Shown: piece after piece, positions 30,901 through 42,900 of the stretch
How the letters are laid out: each line of letters begins with the position of its first letter
Numbering within the stretch: position 1 is the first letter of the stretch
Source: Diplonema papillatum
Lineage: Eukaryota; Euglenozoa; Diplonemea; Diplonemida; Diplonemidae
Assembly (NCBI GenBank): GCA_030068145.1
Contig: JAPJBO010001116.1
Location: 1-64,000 of the forward strand
Reading direction: 5' to 3'
DNA: 64,000 nucleotides
Translations under genes and position numbers: made by a program
The notes under the pieces: generated by a model
The model's input: only the letters and a program-made list of their open reading frames with translations
Told to the model about the DNA's origin: nothing
Database searches by the model: none

Positions 30901-33900
30901 CTTCCTCCCTCCAACGCACAGCCCTGTAGTGCGACCCGGTGTAACTGAGCTTGATGTCTCGCTCGTCCAGCACCAGGTCGCCTACCTTCCCCGTCTCTCC
31001 TGGCCACAGCACTGTCGCGCGCATGGTGTCGTCGGGCGCCAGCTCGAACACCACCACCCGTCGCCCGACTTCCCACGCCAGCGCCTGCAGCGTGAGGTGG
31101 TCGCCCCACGTTCCAAGGCGCGCCATCCTCGCCAGGTACTGCTTGGCGCAGCCTTCGACCCGGCCGGTGATGTCTCTGGCGGCCAAAGACTCCACCGCCA
31201 GCCTCCTCAGCTGGGCGTGGTGAGCCGCCGTCCCGTGTATCGCGTACGATACCGCACGAAACTGACAGTCGCCCTGTGCCCCCGCGTCCCGCTCCTCCAG
31301 ACCGAACATGTCGAGTCTTTCCTCCAGATTCCTCTTCCGCGTCTCGCGTTGCCCGCCCTTGCACGCTGCCTCCACCGCTCTTTCCCGCACCTTCCCATCC
31401 ACATCGCCCTCTGTCCGGGGCATCTCCACGCGCGTCTTGCGCCTGGCTTCCCCGAGCAGCTGCTGCGCGCGCCTCGTCCTTCTCAGCAGCCTGTGCGGGC
31501 ACGCCACCTGCCGCAAGATCCAGAGTCTAACTCTGTCCATCCCGCCCACCAGCTTCACCGCGCCTCCCGGTGTCACCCTCTCCAGCGCCACGCAGGCCGC
31601 TTCCAGCTCCGCCTCTTCCATGTCGAGGCAGTCGACAGCTTCTTCAAAGGTCCACGACTCGTGGTCCTTCTTTCCTTCGGCGATGACGGCGATGCCAATC
31701 TTGCCGTCTTCGTTTTTCGCCGCGCCGTATCGAACCACGGCCGACCTGTCCCCTCCCGCACCCGGATACCAGGCTGACGCCCTCTCAGCCAGGTGCCCAG
31801 GATCCGCCACTTGGAGGCGGGGCGTCTCGACCGGAGAACACTCTTCATTTTGTTTATTTTGTTGATAATGTGTGTTGAATCCCTGCGTAGTTTGTGCGTA
31901 TAAGTCGATCTTTGAGTGCGTGAGCCCCTCCGGAGAAAGGTCCATTACACTAGTTCCAGGCTATATAGCCTGGGTCTGTGGGTGCGTAATTTGTGCGGAG
32001 TTCTTGCGTACTTCGCTACTTCGGTTTTCGGGGGTACCAATAAGGTCTCGGTTTCGATTTTTCGTGACGTTGAACAGAACCCATACCGAGAACCCTTGTG
32101 AAAGGTAGCTTCCCTTCGGCGTCAAGTCGGTGAACTTCATATTGTAGTCAAGCGGATGCGACGTGGACAGGAGGATGATCATGACGAGCACGAACACGAA
32201 GCTGACCACCGTTACGCCAATCTTTACTGGTGTCTTCTTCATCTGCCCGGCATAAACTACCGACGCGAACTTGTGGACGCTGAATGGCAGCAACGGCTTG
32301 TCTTCGAAATCGGCCGGTCGTGAGGCGAGTATCTTTGTTTGTTTTGAAGCACGATGGGTCCGCCATACACGGTCCACTACTCTGGCATGTTGCAATCTTC
32401 TAGCGTTTGTTAAGGTCTCCGGAGGCTGGGATGGGGTCGGGTAGTGTGAGGGATGCAGGCATATACGGCTAGTTGCAATCTTCCCTCGTAGACTCTCCCT
32501 GAGTCAATTCATACCTTAGCATCTCGCCCTACTTCCCAGGCGAGCAACGCCGGGAACGCTAGGATCATCGTGGTGTAGTTGAAGATGACAATGAACCCGG
32601 CGGCCGCCAAGAACTGACGGAGAGCCGGGATGGGAATCACCATCCCGGAGAAAAATGCACAAGCGTTGCAGAGCGACGTCAGAGACACGGACACCCCGGC
32701 CATGCGCAGTAAATCGGCTATGACCGCCGGAGTTGGCCGTTCTTTGTCGGGCACTCCCCTGTAGTAGTGCAGAAGCAAGAACATGTCGTCCACACCGAGC
32801 CCAAGCGCCAGAAACGGCAAAGCTTGCAGGATGACAGAGTTCCATGGGATACCGATCAAGGCGATGAAGGCGAAGCCGGAGAGGTTCGCAAGCAAGACAA
32901 GCAACATGCCGGCGACACCAATGAGCGCGTGGTTCTCTGCTTTGTTTGTCACCGAAAGCTGTGTGAGAACGACGTACACAACCATCAGAAACCAGCCAAT
33001 GATAATCGACTCGATCTTTCCTTCGCCAATCGCCGAAAGCATCTTGTCTACTGAAACGCTGAGATAGACGCTAACGCGTGTCCCTGGGTGGTTCACTTCA
33101 TCGTTGTCTATGTTCTCGAGGTGATCCTCCACAGCCTCAAACCAATCAAAGAGCGCATCTTCGAGAACACTTTCTTCGAAATCCATTAAGTGTGTCCGAA
33201 ATTCCTTTGTTCTTTTCGGAGAGTAGTGCAAGGACAACGCCATCAGCCGTTTCGCCGAAACTACTCGGGTGGCATTGTTCAGCTCGGGGTGAAGGATGCC
33301 GTCGTCCTCGACGGAACCCAGCATTTCCGATCTCGACAGACCCGTGGATACGACCCAATGGTCGCAATAATCTACATTTCGCGAAACGCGGTCAACTACC
33401 TCTTCTTCGGACAAGTTGAACAGCGATGGCCTCCCGGTATATGTGGTCATGGCTCCAGGAGCAACAATCTTAACAATTTCGAACGCCCTTTCCAGATTTT
33501 GAAAAGTCAGGCTCTGGTTTTCGGGTGCCAAAGGGCGCCCGAGACTGACGTCGTCGATTTGCCAACCACCCTCATAGAAGCAGTCAAGAATACTTGGGTT
33601 GACGCACGGCTTTGCCCCGGGCATGATTTGATCGAGCTGGGGATTGTCGATCGACGTGCAGAAGTCGGACCAGCCTACCATCATCGCGAACGAGCCGTTC
33701 GGGTGCTTCAGCGGAACTTTCACCTCAAGTAATTCCTGCAGAATGCCCAGCAATTCGATGATGTAGTGCTTGCTCAAAGCGCTCTTCGAGTCGTCCTCCG
33801 GACCGATCATGATCATTGCATAGTGGGATTGTTTGCTGTCTTCTGTCCAAGCATCAACAAACTCCAGCTCTTTCTCTGCTCGGGAGCCCACAGGAACCCA

Positions 33901-36900
33901 GGCGTTGCTCTGCGCCGTCGTATCAACCAATTGCAGCCCCGTCACGATGATGGTGATATGCACGACGACGATGGCGACGAAGAACACCGGGTAATGCATG
34001 CCGATGCAGCCACCGAGAGCGCCCATATATTGGAGGAACGCTTTACGGTACCTCTGCAGGAGGATGACGATCACGTTCTCACTCTTTTCACTCACACCCG
34101 TGGTCGGCAGCGAAAAGCGGCGAGACTTGCGCGGGGTCACAACACTGGTGTCATGATAGAAGTACGCCACGATGCACCCAATCAGAACGACTAGTACAAT
34201 AACAACAACGATGATAAGAACGTTACGTTTCTTGTGATCGCTTCCGCCGCAGGTCAATGCTGCTTCTACCAGGTCGCAGTCTCCGCAGGTGTAGCCATCC
34301 TCCGCTTCTTGGCAATTCAGCTGCAAACACTGCACGTCGCTGGAGCAACCGGTTAGCTGCACACGGTACTCGGCGGAGAACACTCCGTTCTTTTCCCATC
34401 CGTCTGATGCACTCGGATCGGTGACGCCATGAAGCGTTCGCGATCGCAGGTACACCCCGTAATCAGTGCATACCGTCGTCGTTGTGTCTGCCGCGTTTTG
34501 TTTTTTTTTTGGGTGGTGATATGGATCTCCAGAAGCAGAACCACTATGAAGCTATCGCAGGAAAGTATCTCAGGATGGACATTTCCGTACAAGTTCAGGT
34601 TTAGAAAAGACGGGCACGGTATGGAACGTTCTTAACTCGGGCAGGCGAGCAAAAAGGATGTAGCCTCTCGGGAGCAGTGAAAAGCATACCTCGAACTTGA
34701 GAACCCAGAGCGCTGTCACTGGAAATGGTCCAGTAACCGTCAGTATCCGAGGAGATGTAGAAGGGGACGGTGGAGCCGACGGACTCGGTTCGCATCCATA
34801 CCCGAACGCCGTTGCACGTGTTGTTTGCGGGAAGAAGAGCATACACACCCCCGGCGCCCGTTGTTTGCAATCCGGGTGGTTCCATGACGAAAAGCTCGGT
34901 TGGCAGCATCTGTCCGGTTGGTGCAGCACAATGAAAATGTGTCTATGGTGCGTTTGACAGGTCTGCGCTGCCAGTAACTGCCAGTAACAGCCAGTAACCG
35001 TCGGGTAGACTGCCTGGTACAGTGGGATTTCTGAAAAAAAAAACATTTGTGTACTTATGGTGTTACCTATAGAAGTTTGATAGAAGTTGTATGGAGTAGG
35101 GGGTGTCACTTTTTATTGTTATAATGATGGTGCACAACGCTGACGTTTTCTTGAGCCGAACTCCCGTTTTCTGCGCGCAAGCCCAACTGCGGTTGTGGTT
35201 CGCGCTGCACGCGGCCCTTTGGACCCATTTCGGGCGAGGTAAAGACACTGGCCTTGCCAACACCTCCAGTACTTTCTGACCACCTGTGATGTTCATCTTG
35301 GCAAGGGGCCTATGTACAAGCGACCTTGCGTTTCTTGTGCTGATGCACTGGATGGCTCGCCTCGGCCTTTCCCTGCCACCAGCTCACAAGGGTGTTGTCC
35401 TGGCGGCTGGCTGAGCAGCTGGCTGGGCGACTGGCTGGGCGACTGGCTGGGCGACTGGCTGGGCGACTGGCTGGGCGACTGGCTGGGCGACTGGCTGGGC
35501 GACTGGCTGGGCGACTGGCTGGGCGACTGGCTGGGCGACTGGCTGGGCAGCTGGCTGGGCGACTGGCTGGGCGACTGGCTGGGCAGCTGGCTGTCCGCTC
35601 CCAGATAGCACTGGGCACTTACGAGCAGTGCACGGCGGGATTGCCGCGGCTGTTTTGAAATACGGTGACCACGTCAGCAACGCCGGTGGCCCGTCGGTTT
35701 GGCGCGGCTGTGATGCAAAACGGAGCCAGTCGCCCAGCCAGTCGCCCAGCCAGTCGCCCAGCCAGTCGCCCAGCCAGTCGCCCCTGGTGCGGTTTCTGCT
35801 GCCATCTTTCCTTGTTTCAGCATAACTTTGTTCACGATCATCGTGAACGTACATGACATTGTTATGTGCAGATTTGTTCCTTCCCTGGTTCATCCATTTA
35901 ACCCCTTAACTCCAGGCTCTCAACTTTTCCCTGGTTATTTGGTCGAAATCCAAGCTTAAAAGTTCGGCCCCCTCCTTAGCGGTCTCGAGGCCCTTCGAGG
36001 GTGCATTTGAAGCTTGTGTGATATTTTTGCAACTGAGCTCTTCGCATTTGAGAGTTTTCCGTCTGGTATACACACGGTGGCCCTCAGGACAGGATGTCTG
36101 TTGAGCGTCGAGCCTGTCCTGAGCTTCTGGATTGGTTAGGGCCTTTTGCCCACCCCCGGCCACCCGACCAGCATTTTAGCTAAAGGTGGCCAAATACAAC
36201 CGCTAGCTCGGTAAGTCTTCTGAGGGTTGTTCTAAAATACTTCTGGGGGGTGCATAGACAGGAGCGTTCACAACAAGCATCCAATTCGGACAGCTTGAAG
36301 ACGCTGTCCAAGTAGTCGTTTTGGAACCTTGCCGTCGTAGTTGTTGCTGCAGTCGTAGTCGTGTGCACTTCCTCCGCGTGGCACCACACTCCTGGAGGCA
36401 CTTCAAACAGATGAATCCTCTTGTACCAGTCTCTTCTTCACTTCGGGCTGAGGAAACGAAGCAACCTTTCTCCAGGTTTTCGCACTGCAGATTTTGCAGC
36501 ATCCCTGTTCTTCAGTACCTGCCATCCCAGTTCTGAAGTGCGCTCATAGGGGATGGCAATATGCCTGGTGAAGTGAAGTGCAAAAGGAGGGGCCATGGGG
36601 GACAACCTTTTTGGGTCGTATTCTGACGATTTCGTGACCGATCTTTCCATTCCGTGTCTTCTCGGGAGCAACATGCACATATCACACGTACCACACGCGC
36701 TCCCGATCTAAATATAATTATATCGGGTTGAACGCGTCCAAGGGGGGTCATCTTTTTTTTCTAAACCCTCGGGAACAGAGAGACCGGGGACACCTGCGTG
36801 CATAGCATCAAAAATTGGTCGATTTAGTGAAACCTTTGGTGACTGTGTGCGCTGCCATAGGGTGGTCATTTTTGACATATCGAAATAAAAAGTGACACAC

Positions 36901-39900
36901 CCCCCCTGAATATAGAAGTTTGATAGAAGTTGTGTAGGGTAACACCAAAGACTTAGCAACTTTTTGGCCCAGAACCCGAAAATTTTGCCCACACTCAAAC
37001 ACCACCACATGATACTTTGAAGTTTTATTTGAGGTGCCAAACCCATTTTCTGGACATTTTTGCGTTTATTTTTGACTCAAATGTCAAAGGTTTCCCGTAA
37101 CAGGTGGACTACGAATCGCCTTCCTTCCCCCACACAGTGTGGTGGCGCGTTTGGCGCGGCGCGGCGCGGCGCGTTTGGCGCACCCTGTAGCCCCAAGGAA
37201 ATTTAGGTTCCCACGTGGGCAAAAGTGTGCCTCGGCGGAATTGATACCCAGCCTGGGTCATTTTTCAATGGGCAAACAGTGGACTCTGGTTTTGGCAAAG
37301 TGTGGTGATATTTTCCCGCTGGTCTACGTAGCAAATTTTTTCCGACGACTTTTTGCTCGCTCGTTTCTCGGGTGAAGAGAACGGTGCCAAATAGACCCGG
37401 AAACGTAGGCGGATTATTGTGGTTGGTCGGCATTTCATTGCTGCAGCGTACACTACACCCGCATTGCACCCGTCAAAACCGGTCCAAAAAGGCTGCTTGC
37501 AGGGATCGATCCCCTGGAAAAAGCGTTGGTTTTCACTGGCCCTGGAAGGACAGGGGGTGTGGGAGGGCACCAGAATAGGCACCCTCTGAGAACAGGTTTT
37601 CTGGAAGATTTCGTCATCTTTCTTCTCACCGGATCAAAAATTTGTCGGAACGCACGCCGGTCGCCGGGAAAATGGACGAATGCGGGGCACTCGTGCAAAA
37701 TTAGGGAAACTCGTTGTGCATAACGGCCCATTACGTGCTGTGCATAAATAGCTATTTCTGATTCTGGTGCCGACCCTCCACGGGTCACACAACGATCGCG
37801 CCCTCCCGCCGGCTCTTCCCGGCTGCTCGTATCATCCGCATCGCGGCGTACCTATCGGCGCAAGCAAGAAAGCGAAGATTCCGATTCCTTTTCGGATTAT
37901 GAACTCGTGAGCAACTGCCAACGACAGGTGCAACCGACTAGAGTTGCGCCGCGCCGAAAGCGCGGAAAAAGTGACCCTTCTGGAGTCACGTAGCGAAAAG
38001 CTGGCACAGTGTGGTACTCATTTGCATGTAAATGACTCCCCACGAACGCAACGAAGAAAGAAGAAAAAGGCCGCTCCTGGTCCAGGAACGTGACGCTCAA
38101 CCACAGCTTGCAAAGCTTGAGTCGGAGGCAGCACAGTGCCACAACCCCGTCCGCTCTGCCCCGGCTGACCGTCTCGACGAGCTTGTGTTCAGCGCGAGCG
38201 CCAAGCCCCAAGGTGCGCCAAGCCTTGATGCTCTAGTTTGGGAAATCGGTAGCCACTTGACCCGTAGGCCCGTGGCTCTGCAGTACCGCCGAACACGTGA
38301 AGCTTGGCTCCCGTGTAGCAGGCTTTCCCTGGTATTTACAACAACAAGATGCCACAAAACCACAAAATGTGAACTCCGGTAAAAGAACCCCCCGGTGAAA
38401 GCACTTTTTCGCAGGGCCCGAGCTGGTTTGGGCCAAACTCGGTCAAACTCGGTCAGTAGCGGGCCAACCTCTTAGTGCCTGCTTCTGTTCTATTGAGGCA
38501 CAAAACCCGACAGCTGGTCCGACTGACATGTAAAGCAACGGAGGAAAGGAAATCCTGTACACCGTCACTGTCAAATGTGCCGCTTTGCGAATCGAGAGTG
38601 TTGTTGCTTCGGATGGATTTTCAATGCATCAACCCTTTCATCCACAGCAATGCAAAAACAAATGCCAGTTTCCAGTTCTCACATAAAATAGCAGCAGGCA
38701 TGGGGTCAAAAGAAGGGCCAGCCAAAGTTGCAATCTGGACCCCAGTGGGGCCTGGGAGGATCAGTTTTGTGGCGGCACTGCTTCAGGTTGCCTTTCTGCA
38801 TACTGGCCTGTTCCTTCCTTCTTCATTCTCATTGAGGGCACGCTCAGGCCGGTACGATACTAAAAGAATGCAGACGTTAGGAAAATGTTAAGCATAATAC
38901 GGGAAGGCATCGGTTGGAGTTCCACGGACACTTGCCGTGAACCCTCCAGAACCCCCCCCCCCTTTAAAATTTCCACGGACGCGTCACGGCACGTCGTTAG
39001 AAACCTTTGTACCGACCACACCAGGCACCACGACCACACCACGGGAACCACGACCGCACCCCGGCACCACTACCACACCACGGATACCACGACCGCACCA
39101 CGACCGCACCACGACACCACGACGACACCACGGGCAGACCCCCCCCCTCCCCAATTTTTAAAATCCACGGACGTGTCACGGCAAGACCCCTCCCCCCCCC
39201 TCAGGACGTTGTCCCTGGAATTCCAACGGATGCCCTACCTACGACTTAAAAACAAAAGAATCGGTTTCCTGGCATACCATCGTTGGTTCTGGGGTTTGCG
39301 CGCAGAAGGAGCAGCTTCCCGGGCAAAACGTTGTCAGTGCCTCTTGATAAAGGATCAGCGAAATGTCCTTATCAGCTCCCATAGCAGTTTGCGATGACGC
39401 ACCGAAGACGCAGCTGCCTCCGTTCTTGTTGATTTGGATGTCGCAAGGTGTAGGTATGCCGACCGTATCAGCGAAAGCGTCGTTGTCGTCGGCGCAAGAC
39501 GCGTCCTCTCCAGGCCAGCACTTACCACAAGAGAAGGGACACGAATGAAGAAGACCATCTATATCGGATTCGGAAGCGCCGCTGTTGCGTTCCTGCGCGT
39601 TGGCGTGAGGTTGCTTGTTTTCTTTTTCGGAACGTCAGTTAGACTTCGCCGGACATTCTTTTTATGGTTTGCCGTGCCGTCAGGTCCGTCACCGGGAGAA
39701 GGGGGGGGGGGCCGGGGGGTGTCGGCCACAGCATCCTATGATGGCCGGGCTGTGGCAGGGGGCGCACTAAGGATTGGGGGGTGCAACGGGCAACGTCAAC
39801 GTCTGCTAAATTTGGAAGGGGGGGGGGGGGGGGGGGGGGGGGGAGGGCAAGGAAGATAAAATACACTGACTCAGCCTGAATAAAATAAAATAAAATAAAA

Positions 39901-42900
39901 TACAATAAAATACAATAAAATACAAGCACCATGTAACAGTAGCAGTTCTTCAGGTTTGCAGCCTGGCAGCTAAAAGTCTCGCTACATTTTGTTACCGTTT
40001 TGTAGATTTCCTTTGCTGCTGTTGGTTTTAGGGTGCCACAGCATTCTACTCATACCAAATCATTGAAAATGCTCAGGAAAGTTAGGCGTCGTTTCTCTGT
40101 GTCGTTTCTCTAACCACTCCGTGCTAATTTGAGCTTCAGCCGGCTCCCTCTGCACGCATTCAGCATTTCTGATGTACCTGGGCCCAGCAAGTTTTCCTTG
40201 ACACCTTGTTATGACTTTTTGCGCTTTGCTTTACCTACAGGACAGTGCTCACAAACAGACAGTGCAAAAAGTACTTTGCGCGAATTTAACATGATTCCTA
40301 TGTGCTCTGCTGGATGTTCTGCTGGAATGTAAAGACTGGCTAATAATACCGGGTTGTTTTTGGTTTTACCCGTAAAAATGTGAACTTGCACTTTAAAAAA
40401 AAGTTTCCCCCATTGAAGTTGCTTAGAGACGGTGCTGAACAGCCCATCAAAATTGAACCATACCACGTGTATTTTATTTTTCAAATTTTCGGGCCTGAAA
40501 AATACATAAAATACAATAAATTTGGAGCCAAGTGGCTGCCATTGCATTTTTTTAAAATGCAATGGCAGCCACTTGGCTCCAAATGCGTGCCACCAGATCT
40601 CCCCGAGCCACTTGTTTGCTGCTTTCAAAGCTAGTCCCTCTGGTGCAGTGAGGCAGTCAGAGTGCTCAGCCAATGCACAGAGCTGGTCGTGTCGTCCGGA
40701 AAGAAGCGAGGACCTTCGCAATCCCTCTGTCGCGTTGGTGTAGATCTCCGTATTCCACTGCGGGCTGAGAGCGGCGGCGGCTTCGTGGAGGGGACGCCGG
40801 TAATAAATCCTCCACAGCAGAAGTCCGACTAGGGGTCCCACAGAAACAAAGCCTTTTCCTTTGCGGTTTGTCGACATCCCACTGTCACTGCTGCCACTTA
40901 CGACAGCATAAATGTCACTTGCCCACGTCTATATCGCTCGCATGTGTCTATCCATTGCTAGCCCTGCACTGCACCGTTGCCGTTTGCAAACGTTTGCACG
41001 TTTGCAGCCAGCACTGCCCTAGGGCAATGCTGTCAGCGTACAGCCGTACGTACGCGTACGCGTACGCCGATTTTTTTTTGGCGTACGCGTACGCGTACGC
41101 ACGTATACGTAGTCACCGGCAGTACTCAACCAAGTGGGTACAGGAGTAAACGTATACCCAACAGGAAGAAACGTGCTCGCGAAGCCAGCTCCAAAGCCGG
41201 TCGCAAAGCTAGCTCCAAAAATAGCAAAGAGGCCCAAGAACGAGCGGGGTCACTCGTGGAAGACCTGGGGAAGGGTATGAAGGAAGTCACGTGCAAGTTC
41301 TGCACGGAGGGGATGCTGCCGCCGTGTGGTGGTCACATTTAGGGAGCGAGAAGTCAGTACTTCGGAGCTGGCTGGCAACCGCCTTGTCGGGCTAGTCTCA
41401 TTGATGACGAGGAGTGAGGAATCGTAGTGAACTTCCTCGTGGGGTTTCTTGGTTCTTGCTCGGGAAACACAGGGTAGTAACGTCAGCAGGTAGACGTGCT
41501 GAACCCCACCGCACGGTACGGCTTTGGGTGCCGTACGCGTACGCGCGTACGTACGCGTACGCGTACGCGTACGCCGATTTTCGAAAAACTGGTGCGTACG
41601 CGTACGCAGCCACCACAGCCCTAGGGGGGGTTTAGTGCACTTGTAAATTTACTAGTGAAAGCCTTTACTACTGCACCGTGTGTAAATACAGGGCCTCCAG
41701 GGCCCGGGCCCCGGGTTAGCGCTAGGGTCCAGATAGGGTCCAGGCCCACAGTAATCACACCATCCAAGGATGGAATCTTCAATATTGCAGCTTCCACAAC
41801 AAGCGGAGAGCAAGACGAGAAAAATCAAGAAATAAACTTGATAAAATTTGATAAAAAAAGCTCACAGTCATGCATTTACCATGGGCTGAGCGGGCGGAGG
41901 CTCCAAGGTGAAATGGTCAAAATGCCCTGGGGAAAATGTAGGACAAAAACTTTCCGAAATGCGGGTTTTTAGGGATTCCGGCCCAAAAAAAAAAGTTTTT
42001 TTTTCAACGCCTACCTTGCCACCTGTGACCTTGGGTGAGCCGTGGTACCCTTTAGGCAGCCAGCTAGACCTGCCAGAACCTGAAAACCTCCTTCAGGTTT
42101 CGTGGCTGTGTCGAAAAATACATTCCGAGGACGTTTTTGAACGCTTTTGAATCCGTTGAGCTCAAGGACAGTCTGGGGCCCTGGAATGGAATTGTGAACG
42201 AATTGCATCTCGTACCAGAGAGTTTTTCCTTTGGTAATCGTTCAGGGCCAAAAACCCTGGATAATTTTCCAGGGCCCGGGCCCCGGATTACAGGTACCCC
42301 TGGGGGGGGGGGGGGGGGGGGGGTTAATTTGGGGAAAAGGGACTGTTTTGGGATGGTTTAAGGCGCTGCATACAGCGAAACTGCAGGTCAAAACCTCAAA
42401 TGCTGGTGTCAGGATGGGACCCTGACAGGAAGCAGTTGCGCCGCACCCAAAAGGGTCGGTTGGGCATAAATATGAATGACCTCTAGCATGTGTTTTGGGG
42501 GGTATCTCATAGATGGCGACAGTATCGGATTTGGGCCCATTGGATTCTGACCCTGAGCCCAAAGCTATCGGAGTTGGGCCATTATCGGCCTCTTATCGGA
42601 AACAATAATGCATGATCGGCATGTTCTCGCTTTTTTCGAACCCCGAACACGAGGCCGATACTGTAAATATTGTAGATGACATGAACCGACACCGTATTTA
42701 TCACAGTTCCGGGAGTGTACGAAAAGAGGATATTCATCAGGACAGCCCCGAGAAAAGACTTCTTCATCATGGTACCAACCAGGGACTTATGGGTCTGAGA
42801 GATTTGGCGGGAAAGTTGGGAGTGCAGTGGGTGAAACTTGGGCAGTTGGAATGTTGCCTTTTGGCAGAAGTTTCCGACGCTTCTCGTCAGGTCTACGTAA

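Larger units (their letters stand above)
23017..31990 (-). mobile_element. LINE element 1 (OTU / 2A / APE endonuclease / RT)
   Basis: A full-length non-LTR retrotransposon inserted in intron 6 of gene B, same strand as the gene. It has two overlapping ORFs, both open. A 66-67-bp unit (GCGTA ... TGAGCCCCTCCGAAGAAAGG ... CACT) is present once at the 5' end (31885-31951) and twice at the 3' end (23017-23083, 23084-23149), giving terminal direct repeats. Domain content (OTU-type protease, APE-type endonuclease, RT, zinc motif) fits a protist/algal LINE lineage. The clade was not determined. Exact insertion ends are uncertain. Confidence 0.85.
34910..39277. other. Gene B intron 3, non-coding and repeat content
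   Basis: 4.4 kb. Besides the separately listed minisatellite, repeat pair and gene fragment, I see short CAGTAAC repeats (34963-34998), G+C-rich GGCGCG repeats (37142-37185), and an A/C-rich stretch of CCACGACCACACC type (39010-39130) flanked by two copies of CCACGGACGYGTCACGGCA. Frames at 35906-36163 and 36203-36502 (minus) are unrecognised and not called. Confidence 0.5.

Noticed and set aside
35312..35893. WLGDWLGD and PVAQPVAQ repeat proteins
   Set aside because: A 12-bp repeat leaves every frame open; no unique coding sequence, and the array lies inside an intron.
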